Positions 46,445 to 55,629 of a DNA stretch of 64,000 nt are shown here, piece after piece. The DNA is from Saposhnikovia divaricata (lineage: Eukaryota > Streptophyta > Magnoliopsida > Apiales > Apiaceae): contig CM071599.1 in assembly GCA_036435485.1 (NCBI GenBank), positions 203,211,178-203,275,177 of the forward strand. Reading direction: 5' to 3'. The notes below the pieces were generated by a model. The model was not told the origin of the DNA. It saw nothing but the letters and a program-made list of their open reading frames with translations, and did not search any database. The position numbers and the translations under genes are program-made. The first letter of the stretch is position 1; each line of letters begins with the position of its first letter.

Positions 46445-48557
46445 ATGGAGGTGGCTAATCACTCAGCTGATGTTGTTGCAGCAACTAGTACTCAACTAAA
46501 GTCCGACAGGGAAAGTGAACTAAAGGCGTTTGACGAAACCAAAGCCGGAGTTAAAGGACTTGTTGATGCAGAGATCAACTACGTCCCTCGCATATTTACT
46601 CATCTGAAGGATGATCTACAAGATTCAATATCTAGCTCGAAAGGAGGACAGTTCGAGTTTCCGATCATTGATCTTGATGGCATGGAGAAAGACGATCCTA
46701 TTAGACGACAACAAATAATTGATCAAGTTCGTGATGCATCCGAGACTTGGGGTTTCTTTCAAATTGTGAATCATGGGATCCCGGTTACTGTTATGAATGA
46801 AATGTTGGAGGGTGTGCGTCAGTTCTATGAGCAAGATACGGAGGTTAAGAAACTGTGGTATACGCGAAACAACCTCTCACGTTTTCTTTATAATTCTAAT
46901 TTTGATTTGTTCAGTGCTCCTGTGGCTAACTGGAGGGATACATTTTACTGCACTATGGCACCTACTGCTCCCAATCCAGAGGAACTACCCGAGGCATGCA
47001 GGTAAATTACTAATAAGTTTTTTATTTTGGAATAAATTAATATTAGGTTTGTTTCCTTCCGGTGAACTGGAATAGGTAATGATCATCTTCAATCCACAAC
47101 ACCAACATTGTGTAGTTTTCGCAATGTTTTGGCAAATATTACATTATATTCAATATAAATTCGACCCCATTTATACCAAATCAATAAATCATACACTAGA
47201 GCGTGAAAGGATAACTTAGTGGTATGGGTTTATCTTCTATCATCACAGGATTCGTTTCTTACTCATCTGGAGATTAATCAAAGAATGGAAGCAATATTAA
47301 AAATAGTAGATCACACACTAAAAACTAGTACATCTTTTGATTAAAACGAAAAATTTCGAACTTCAGTAACTTTTTGGTAGGACATAGAAAGAAAAACATA
47401 TGTTTTAACTGTTGAGTGTAAGAATATATATACTTAAACTTTTGAACAATATAATTGATGTAAAAGTTATCCAGATTGATATTGTGGTGTAAGTTTTACA
47501 TTATTATAGCACCGGATTGGAGTTGGTTTTACACCAAAATAATGTAGAAAAACATTATTTTTAGTGTTGGTTCAGACTTCAGATGATATTTCAAGTTTTT
47601 GCATCTGAATATATTGGAGTCATTTGTTCAAATACAAATTACTATTATAGCATCGTTTAGTGTTGGGTGTTGGAGATGCTATTTCAAGTTTTAGCATCTG
47701 AGTATATTGGAGCCATTTGTTCATAAACAAATTACTTTAGCACACCAGTGATTTGGGTTTGAACTATATATAAAGACCACTGCCTATCATATTTCTTCAT
47801 GTTTCGAAGCTATAATAATGGTTTATATTTCAAAATGACCTTGTATATATTGTTGCAGAGATGTGCTTGTTAACTACAGCGAGCACGTAATGAAATTAGG
47901 AAGATCTTTGTTTGAATTATTGTCGGAGGCTCTTGGGTTAAACAGAAACCATCTGAAAGATATCGGTTGTGCAGATGGACTTGCAACGCTTGGTCACTAC
48001 TATCCTGCATGCCCTGAGCCAGAACGAGCAATTGGCACTAACAAGCATGCTGACAACGATTTCATCACTGTCCTTCTGCAAGATCACATTGGAGGTCTTC
48101 AAGTTCTTCATCAGAATCATTGGGTTGATGTTCCTCCTGTTCCTGGAGCTCTGGTCATTAACATCGGAGATTTTATGCAGGCAAGAAAATTCACTAAATA
48201 AATATTTATATTTATGTAATTTAGGAGTGATGTTTGAGTACCAGACTAGCAGTGACTCTCAGAATCATGGTTAAGATTTATGTTTGATTATTATCGTACA
48301 TGCAGATTATATCAAATGACAAGTTTATTAGCGCTGAACACAGAGTACTGGCCACCCGAATTGGACCCCGAATATCAGTTGCCTGTTTCTTTACTACAGG
48401 TCCATTTGCATCATCAAAGATCTATGAACCCATTAAGGAGCTGTTATCAGAAGAAAATCCTCCAAAGTATAGGGCTTTCACTGTGAAAGAGTTTCTTGAT
48501 CACTTTTTTGCGAAAGGCCTTGATGGCAATTCAGCTCTTTTGCATTTTAAGAATTGA
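46445..48557 (+). CDS. 2-oxoglutarate/Fe(II)-dependent dioxygenase (ACC-oxidase-homolog group)
   Basis: Three exons join in phase: 46445-47001, 47859-48180 and 48306-48557, encoding 376 residues, the usual length for this family. The N-terminal DIOX_N domain includes FEFPIIDLDGM and WGFFQIVNHGIP. The C-terminal double-stranded beta-helix has the iron ligands His249-x-Asp251 (KHADNDF) and His305 (SAEHRVLA), and the 2-oxoglutarate-binding Arg315-x-Ser317 (PRISVACFF). The sequence style (GLVDAEINYVPRIF near the start, EELPEACRDVLVNYSEHVMK) is that of the '1-aminocyclopropane-1-carboxylate oxidase homolog' group. That group includes specialised-metabolism hydroxylases such as GSL-OH, GAME31 and BX6. 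It is not true ACC oxidase. The substrate is unknown. Intron 1 (857 bp, GT-AG) hosts a SINE-like insertion. Intron 2 (125 bp) has a GC donor. The start is the first ATG and all catalytic residues are intact. Confidence 0.93.
47201..47290 (+). mobile_element. SINE-like tRNA-derived head in intron 1
   Basis: ATAACTTAGTGGTATGGG (A-box-like, from 47211) and GGATTCGTTTC (B box, 47248-47258) are followed by TTACTCATCTGGAG. The TTATCTT and GGATTCG-TTCTTACTCATC words match the SINE-like element at 42890-43031, suggesting one family. Confidence 0.55.
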
Positions 48558-49469
48558 TAGCATGATTACTAGTTTTAGACTTATATACTTATCTATAGTT
48601 CTTATTAATGTATTTTATACATGATCTCATGTAGTACAAACAAGAAAACGATAAACAGATACTGATTATAGTAATGTTGTTAGAATTAATAAGAGGGGGA
48701 CATGCAGATCCTTTGTTCTTGTAGCTAATGCGTATTTTGTGGATTTTATCGAGTACTAGATGCTTTTGGTAATTTTATAAAATTGCAAACAAGAACTAGG
48801 CAGCTATGATCACTAAATCTGCTTCATACTAAATTCTAGATACCTGCTGAGCGAGACAACAGAAAACTTCAAGTACCTAGTTAACGTAGATGGTTTTCAC
48901 TCTTTTGGGTCTATATTCTACCCAACAGATGATACAGGGGGCACCACATTTGGTAAATACAATACTTCCCCTTCACAGACTTAAACACATTGATATAGAT
49001 GGGGTTCCAAGAGCCAAAACATTTTTTTCGCTGTTGTTGGGAGAATTTCGTTACAACACGAAATTGGAGGTTGCTGGAATCACGGAACAAAATACGGATA
49101 TTTTGCTAAGAACATGAAGAACACGGGAGGAGATTGGTGTTTGTTTGTAGCTGATCTTGTTGATAGATAGTCAGGGATGAGCTGAGGCGTATCCAAACAA
49201 GGTGCCTACGTACCCTATTTATAGGGATCAAGCCATACGTAGTTCTTGGAGAAGAAGTTACCTAGGCGGGCTAGGGTTTTAAGAGATAAGCCATAGTCCA
49301 AGCCCACTCGTTTAGGGCTGACGTGGCAGTGAGTCATCAACCCTATCCATGATCCATGGCCCAAAAGGAGGAAGCCTATGGTCTCGCACGGATAGAGTTG
49401 GCTAGTAGAGAAGTAACAAGGATCTTGCATGCGTCCTCGAGGGATCTGGCCATGCGAAGCGAACCCTAG
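48558..49469. other. Downstream region of the dioxygenase gene
   Basis: The first 100 bp are the likely 3' UTR (ATGTATTTTATAC near 48608). The GC-richer part at about 49120-49460 (TTATAGGGATCAAGCC, TAGGGCTGACGTGGC) has the look of a decayed repeat. No gene or paired LTR is seen. Confidence 0.4.
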
Positions 49470-49479
49470 CACTACACCA

Positions 49480-49620
49480 AAACTGTTAATAGACATCACC
49501 CCTTTAACATCGGTTGCGTTTCTGACCGATGTTAAAGGTATGTTTTACATCGGTTTTACTATAAACGATGTTAAAGTAGATTTTAGACATCAGTTACACT
49601 TTAAACCGTTGTCTTAACTA
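49480..49620. repeat. CACTA 2 left subterminal repeats
   Basis: AGACATCA and ACATCGGTT/AACCGATGT words recur in direct and inverted order just inside the left terminus, matching the vocabulary of the right end. Confidence 0.75.
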
Positions 49621-50256
49621 CTTTTTAAAAAAATAAAAAACATACGAATCTTTTCTCTCAGCCCACTTTTCCTCTAATTACTTAGAAACATTTTCCCCGT
49701 TTATATTTTTCATTTCCCTCTTCAGACTTTCCTATCTCCCGTTCCTCAAACTCAAACTAATTACATTTCATCTATCCCTCAAACTAATTCACTCAAGCTA
49801 ATTCATTCACAAACTAGCTAATTTGAAGAACCCTAGTTTACAAGTCCCAAATTCAAACCCTAGCTTACAAGCCCCCAAATTCAAATCCTTGATTTCAAAA
49901 CCCCCTTTTCTAATCTCATAATTTATATGAGTTTCAAGATTGATAATCTCGTTAATAGATTAATCGATTCATACTCAAAATCGATAGCTATATAAGATAT
50001 ATACACGCTAACACACACTCACTGTTGTGTAATTTGTTGTTTAATCGATAGCTACTTTTTTGTGAGAAAGTGATTGCAGGGAGTTAAGAAACTGGTGTTC
50101 AATGGCGTCAAGAAGGGAAACAGCACGACTCTCTGCAAGGACAAGGACATTCACTTCAGTGAATGTCAAGTTTCTTTTGACAATAAGAGAAAATCTCACA
50201 ATAAGAGATTTTAATTATCTCTTATTCACTTATCCTAGTGGAACTTGTTTTAACAG

Positions 50257-50809
50257 GGGATCTTGGTCAAACTTTTGACTCTAATAAAACACTTACTCAC
50301 TATGAGTTGAACCCAGCGAAAGGACAGACAATGTTGTTTGTTGGAGACCTTTCTTATGCTGATTGTTATCCAAATCATGATAACAACAGGTGGGATACTT
50401 GGGGAAGGTTTATAGAGAGAAATGCAGCTTATCAACCTTGGATATGGACAGCCGGGAATCATGAAATTGATTTTGTTCCTGAAATTGTATGCGTCTCATA
50501 TGTAACCTCTCTTGTTGAATCTATATTGATATATTATGAACATGTAGTATTCTTAATTACTGAATACATGTCTTAAGGTTCACCATTGAGCTGGCTTAAG
50601 GCAATATTTTCTTTCAAAACCAGTAAACCATGTTTAAGCTGCTTTTCAATACCACGACATTGATATGACTAATTATACTAATTGCTTTTAATTTTGCTGG
50701 TTTGACCATTTATCTCAGGGTGAATATGAACCTTTCAAGCCTTACAAACATCGTTACTTTGTGCCCTATAGAGCAGCAAATAGTACATCTCCTCTCTGGT
50801 GCCCTATAG
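50257..50809 (+). pseudogene. Captured purple acid phosphatase segment (two exons)
   Basis: Exon 50257-50486, after a TTTTAACAG acceptor, encodes GDLGQTFDSNKTLTHYELNP, GDLSYADCYPNHDN and a WTAGNHE block. These are metal-binding motifs I to III (GDxG, GDxxY, GNHE) of plant purple acid phosphatases. It ends at a GTATGC donor. The next exon, 50719-50809 (after TATCTCAG, before GTAAAA), reads EYEPFKPYKHRYFVPYRAAN, the adjoining family segment. The first and last parts of the enzyme, including motifs IV and V, are absent. An upstream in-phase-looking block near 50091-50200 (GVKKLVFNGVKKGNSTTLCK) may belong to a further captured exon. It cannot encode a working phosphatase. Confidence 0.88.
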
Positions 50810-51682
50810 GTAAAAAGCATTTTCTCATTAAAATTCTAAAAGAAATTTTTCTGCATACTTTTATATCTGCAAAAGATGTGTACGTTAGGTTGATGGTCTG
50901 ACTACTAGGCTAAAGGAAGAAAGATTACGTCAAATGCATCTTCTTGTCACATATTTGGGATATAATTATGCCACAACCAGCGAAATGGCCCCTGTTGTGA
51001 CCATAGGGGCATCACGTAACAAAGAATTTGACCTTTAATAATAGATTTTTATGTATATTACATTTTAAACCTGCTGAAACAAATCTCTGGCTACAGCCCT
51101 GGTCACAAACTGGAACATATTGGAGCAACCTGAACGGATAATTTAGATTGTGAAGTTAAGGATGTAATCACTTCATGTTGAGTAACCTTTTTCAACATTA
51201 GTTTCTTGATGCATTAGATGTGTTATGACGCAGCTAGAAGCTGCAAATATTGCAAAAGTTCTTGTGGAACATGAATTCTAAGGTATCCAAACATAAGAAT
51301 GAACCATTCTTATATTGTGAACACAGAACTGGCATCCAGAAAATATATATTCACAGATAAGCAGATATGATTGCTTGTTTATTGCTGACTGGAGTAAATA
51401 AGAGCATGAATCTACTTGTAAATTTTCCTACTAATGATCCAAGATCATGTTGGCCATAAAAAGAGTGTATCTACCTAATACTTGGTCTGTAGCTATTGTT
51501 CTATATGTTTGTGTGGGACAGCATTTTATGGAAGAGTTGTCTGTCAAAACTTTTAGCAGAAGTAAAATTTTACAGCGTCGGTTATGGCTTCTATACGTCG
51601 TGATTTGACTTTTATGATCTATAAAAATAGCTCGTACTAGGTTTCCTAAAAATTTACATCTTTGAATGTGCAATTTTTACAG

Positions 51683-52620
51683 AAAACTTGCTAGTTTCAA
51701 AGCATATAATAAAAATTGCTGATTTTGGTCTTGCTCGAGAGATCAGTTCCTCCCCAACATATACTGACTATGTGTCAGCACGCTGGTGCGTAATATTTCT
51801 AAAAACAATTTTATACCTTTCTTTTGTAGCTCTATTTTTTTCTGGTAGCTAAGACATAGGCTTTTGTCAGGTATAGGGCACCTGAAGTTCTGCTTCAGTC
51901 TCCAGCATATGGCTCTGCAGTTGGTGAGTATAACATTGACAGGGATAAAAGAAGAATGTATTTTTGTCAGGTAATATGGTTTATTGTTAGGCTGCACAGT
52001 CTAAAGCTTGTAATCCGTTTACTTCGTATTGTCTAGATATGTGGGCAATGGGTGCAATCATGGCTGAATTATTAACTCTGCGCCCACTTTTTCCTGGTTC
52101 AAGGTATCACTTTATCTCCATATAGTCCCTTTCGCATAACTTGTACATCGCTTTTTATCTCAGGCTGATTGGTAATGATATTTTAATTAGAGTCACTTTG
52201 TGGAGCCAATCTTTTTATGAATTTGCAGAGAATTTAATTTTGATATGATTGTTCAACAAAAAATGTTTTCCGCTAATCATATATAACAATAAGATACTAT
52301 TGGCTGCTGACCATTGATCATTGTTGTTGTATTTATAATTAGTAAATTTTGATGTTTTTTCCTCTTCTGTAGTGAAGCAGATGAAATCTACACAATTTGC
52401 AGTGTAATAGGCAGCCCTACAGAGATTAAATGGGCTGAAGGGCTCAAACTAGCAGATGCAATCAATTATCAGTTTCCGCAGGTAAAAGCCCTTTAGCGCA
52501 ATTCTAATGTTTGCATTAGTTGTTATGTCGTATAAAGTTCCTAACTATTTTTACTGCTCTAAATTTGATATGGCAGCTTGGAGGCGTTCCTCTTTCTACA
52601 TTGATACCATCTGTGGCAAC
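51683..52620 (+). pseudogene. Captured CMGC protein-kinase segment (RCK/MHK-like), five exons
   Basis: Exons with good splice sites are 51683-51785 (NLLVSKHIIKIADFGLARE), 51871-51923 (YRAPEVLLQSPAYGSAV), 52037-52103 (MWAMGAIMAELLTLRPLFPG), 52373-52481 (EADEIYTICSVIGSPTEIKW) and 52577 to about 52620 (LGGVPLSTLIPSVA). They read in phase as kinase subdomains VII to X. DFG and APE are present and the activation-loop TDY triplet corresponds to the T-x-Y site. This fits the RCK/MAK/MHK branch of CMGC kinases. The ATP-binding lobe, the HRD catalytic loop and the C-terminal end are missing. All introns were retained, so capture was at DNA level. Confidence 0.88.
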
Positions 52621-53080
52621 TATTTTATGGACAAGTGGCTATAATATAGATGAAGCAATTGCTTCCGTTGCTTGCATTAAACATATAAATAGCCTAAGTG
52701 CATTACATTGCATTAATGTGCAGGTTACAAAGGAGTATGATGGTGTAGGATTTGATTTCCTGGTAGTTGTGTATGCATGAAGAGAGAAGGATTGTTGGAG
52801 TTTCTTGCTTCTGGCCTAGCTGCGGGTTTTCTTTTTATTTATTTTGTTACTTACATAGTTGTAGTGTGGTATCGGTCAAGTAGAGACAAATGGAACCAAT
52901 CATGCCGCAGTGTCTTCGTGTTTACATTGTGGATGTTTTCTGTAGTACTATGTAACACGAGATATTCACATATACATATAATTTACATGTATGTACTATA
53001 ATCAATTTTCTCCATTAATTGTGTGTATAAAGATGTTAAAAGTTTTTATGAATAAAGATCTATTTGTAACCAGATCAAAA
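52621..53080 (+). other. CACTA 2 interior with an unassigned hydrophobic frame
   Basis: An ATG at 52777 opens a 74-codon frame with a hydrophobic segment (LAAGFLFIYFVTYIVVVWY) followed by RSSRDKWN. It could be a membrane-anchor exon of a third captured gene or chance. No family is recognised. Confidence 0.3.
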
Positions 53081-53685
53081 ATAACATTAATTTTAGTATC
53101 TTAGACATAAATATACATCAATTTTATTATGGCAAAAATGATGTCTAAAACAAAGATATACATCACATTTTTTATACAATATCTGATGTCTAAGAGAAAA
53201 ATATAAATTAGTTTTTTCTGTAAAAACTGATGTTTATATTTACATTAGACATCAGTATAGGATGATGTCTAAGAGAACAATATAAATCAGTTTTTTTTCT
53301 GAAAAAACCGATGTCTATAAGAACATTAGACATCAGTCTAGGGTGATGTCTAAACTAACTATAGACATCACTTTATCTGCTAAAATTATGATGTCTAACA
53401 TCCAAATAGACATCTTTTCCAAAGAAAGAAAGTGATGTGTATGTGAAAAATAACTTAGTTTATTATATGTTTTCTAGAATATAAGGCATGCAAGTTGTTT
53501 ATAAAATTAATTATATCTAACCTATTTTGTAGAACAACTGATGTGTATTGAATGAAATATCGATGTCTATGTTAGCACAGACATCAATTTTTGACTGATG
53601 TCTAGAATAGACATCTCCCACCTAGACATCACATCCAAAATAACATAGACATCGGCCAGAAACTCATGTCTATTGACCCTTTTCT
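53080..53685. repeat. CACTA 2 right subterminal repeats
   Basis: More than a dozen TGATGTCTA, GACATCA and ATGTCTA words in both orientations fill the last 600 bp before the terminus. Confidence 0.8.
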
Positions 53686-53692
53686 TGTAGTG

Positions 53693-53799
53693 ACATACTG
53701 AAACGTTTCACATATAATTGTAACTTTGATTTGTTTAGTGCTCCTGTGGCTAACTGGAGGGATTCATTTTACTGCACTATGGCACCTACTGCTCCTTAT
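53693..53799 (+). pseudogene. Fragment of a second dioxygenase exon 1
   Basis: The block from TTTGATTTGTTTAGTGCTCC (about 53727) to 53799 matches 46901-46974 of the intact gene almost base for base, and 53693-53726 matches the preceding part more weakly. It breaks off within codons for PTAP, where the E3 LTR begins. It is the remnant of a tandem or dispersed paralogue, cut by a CACTA on its left and a copia LTR on its right. Confidence 0.9.
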
Positions 53800-54133
53800 T
53801 GAGAATCATTACAGTAAAGTAGCTAATTGTATAATTCATTCAGCTCATTCACCTCACTCAACTACTTCAAGTATGCTAATTGACTTAACCGATTTATCCA
53901 GTTGGCACACACCTCATCATCCAGCTGTCATACCTGTTAATTTTACACATAAGATAGTTAGTTAGTAGCTTAGTGAGTAAGAAAGAAAATAGAAGTTAGT
54001 TAGAGATTTAGTTAGAGATTTCTCTGTATATAAACGATATAAACATTCTGTACAGTTTACTTGTTTTTCATCAATGAAACAATTCTTGTTTCTTCTCCGA
54101 GTTCGTTCAAGCTTCCATTGATAGAAGTTATCA
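53800..54133 (+). repeat. E3 5' LTR
   Basis: 334 bp from TGAGAATCA to AAGTTATCA. It contains TCTGTATATAAACG (about 54022-54036) as TATA box and ends directly at the primer-binding site. Confidence 0.82.
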
Positions 54134-54145
54134 TGGTATCAGAGC
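54134..54145 (+). promoter_or_regulatory. E3 primer-binding site (initiator Met-tRNA)
   Basis: TGGTATCAGAGC immediately follows the LTR. Confidence 0.92.
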
Positions 54146-54580
54146 AAGTGTATACGATCTTCATCTCTTTGATCTCCGGTGTCATCTCCGGCGATTAATC
54201 ATTCTGTTCTTCACCAGTCTTTTTCAATAAGTTTCTCTGTCATTATCTCCATCGTCTTTATCTTTTCTCTATCGTTAATTGCTTCAATGCAGCTTCTTGT
54301 TCTTTGATTGTTCATTGAATGACAATAATTTTACAGATCTTTAGTGATTGATTGTTGTTTTGTTCATAATAGAGACAAATCGTTTTTTCTCTGAATCATT
54401 TTTTTTTTGCAATTTCGAGTTCATTTCTCTGAATCTTTGATTCATAATCGAAGATTACTCATTGTTTTCTCTGTCACATCATTGTGATTTCTTTGATTCT
54501 TGTAAGTTTTCTACAATCTGTTCTGATCCTAGTTGTTAATCGCGGAAATATACGATCTAGATCTGATTTTGTTCTTGAAT

Positions 54581-55621
54581 ATGGCAACTACTCCAGATAA
54601 TACTACTAATACTAATCAAGATAATACTACTTCTAGTGTGTTCTACATACATCCATCTGATTCTGCTACAAATCAGTTGGTTTCGGTCAAATTTAATGGG
54701 ACTGGTTATGCAAATTTGAAACGTTCCATGATGTTGTCTTTGTCAGCAAAGAATAAACTAGGATTTGTTAATGGAACAATAGTTGTGCCTGAATCTACTG
54801 CAGTTAACTATCCAGCGTGGGAGAGATGTAACGATCTTGTAACTTCTTGGATATTGTACAATTTGGATGAAAATATTGCTCGAAGTGTTTTGTTTCTCAA
54901 GACTGCTAGATTGATATGGAAAGATCTAGAGGATAGGTTTGGTTTTGTGTCTATGACACAAGTTTATTCATTGGAACAGAAGTTATCTGAGATTAATCAA
55001 GGAAAGCCATCAGTCTCTGAATTCTATACCACTATTAAGGCACTATGGGATAATCTTGATGATGCAGATCCTATGCCTCGATGTAGTTGTAATAATTGTA
55101 CTTGTGCACTTACTGATAAGGTCAACAAGAAGATGCAAGAACATAGACTATTGCAGTTCCTAATGAAACTTAATGATAACTACTCTGCTGTGAGGGCTCA
55201 TATATTGATGATGAGTCCTTCTCCAACCGTGTCTCAAGCTTATCGACTGATTTCTCAAGAAGAGAATCACGAAGAAATGCCTCAAAGTCAATCAGATGTC
55301 ATGGCCTTTATGGCAGACAAAAGATTTTCTGGAAATAACAATTTGAAGTTCAATACTTCTTCTGGTGTTGCTCAGAAACAGGTTTTTAATGCTGGAAATA
55401 GGAGGAAAAATAAGCATGGTTCCAACTACTATTGCACTCATTGTAAGACACCAGGTCACATCATAGACAGGTGCTTCAAAGTTCATGGATACCCTACTGG
55501 TTTTAAAGGTTTTAAGGATAAGAAAGTAGCAGCTGTTTCTCATATCAGTATTGAGGATTCTTTGGTCGATCATGATGCAGACAAAGAGAATCACCACAAT
55601 GTCATTTCAACAAATCAATAA
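54581..55621 (+). CDS. E3 gag, intact frame
   Basis: The first real ATG is at 54581 (MATTPDNTT); an upstream TTG-started reading is not plausible in a plant. It encodes 346 residues. The N-terminal copia gag (VSVKFNGTGYANLKRSMMLS, LVTSWILYNLDENIARSVLF, IWKDLEDRFG) is followed by a CNNCTC cluster and a zinc knuckle CTHCKTPGHIIDRC. This matches the UBN2-type gag of copia elements. Pol begins 8 bp after its stop, in another frame. Confidence 0.9.
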   Translation: MATTPDNTTNTNQDNTTSSVFYIHPSDSATNQLVSVKFNGTGYANLKRSMMLSLSAKNKLGFVNGTIVVPESTAVNYPAWERCNDLVTSWILYNLDENIARSVLFLKTARLIWKDLEDRFGFVSMTQVYSLEQKLSEINQGKPSVSEFYTTIKALWDNLDDADPMPRCSCNNCTCALTDKVNKKMQEHRLLQFLMKLNDNYSAVRAHILMMSPSPTVSQAYRLISQEENHEEMPQSQSDVMAFMADKRFSGNNNLKFNTSSGVAQKQVFNAGNRRKNKHGSNYYCTHCKTPGHIIDRCFKVHGYPTGFKGFKDKKVAAVSHISIEDSLVDHDADKENHHNVISTNQ

Positions 55622-55629
55622 ATAAGCTA

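Larger units (their letters stand above)
49470..53692. mobile_element. CACTA DNA transposon 2, gene-capturing (Pack-CACTA type)
   Basis: The left terminus CACTACACCAAAACTG is identical over 16 bases to CACTA 1. The right terminus is the inverse of CACTACAAGAAAAGGG. Subterminal regions are dense in AGACATCA/TGATGTCTA motifs in both orientations. The 4.2-kb interior has no transposase but contains intron-bearing segments of two unrelated host genes. The flanking triplets are TAG and ACA, so there is no matching target duplication. The right flank is a dioxygenase exon scrap, which suggests that the left flank was lost by deletion after insertion. Confidence 0.85.

Noticed and set aside
46445..48557. 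Dioxygenase as true ethylene-forming ACC oxidase
   Set aside because: Length (376 against about 315 residues), the extended N-terminus and the sequence style match the ACC-oxidase-homolog group, not ACO.
49467..53695. A target-site duplication for CACTA 2
   Set aside because: The flanking triplets are TAG and ACA; shifting the boundary by a few bases gives no match.
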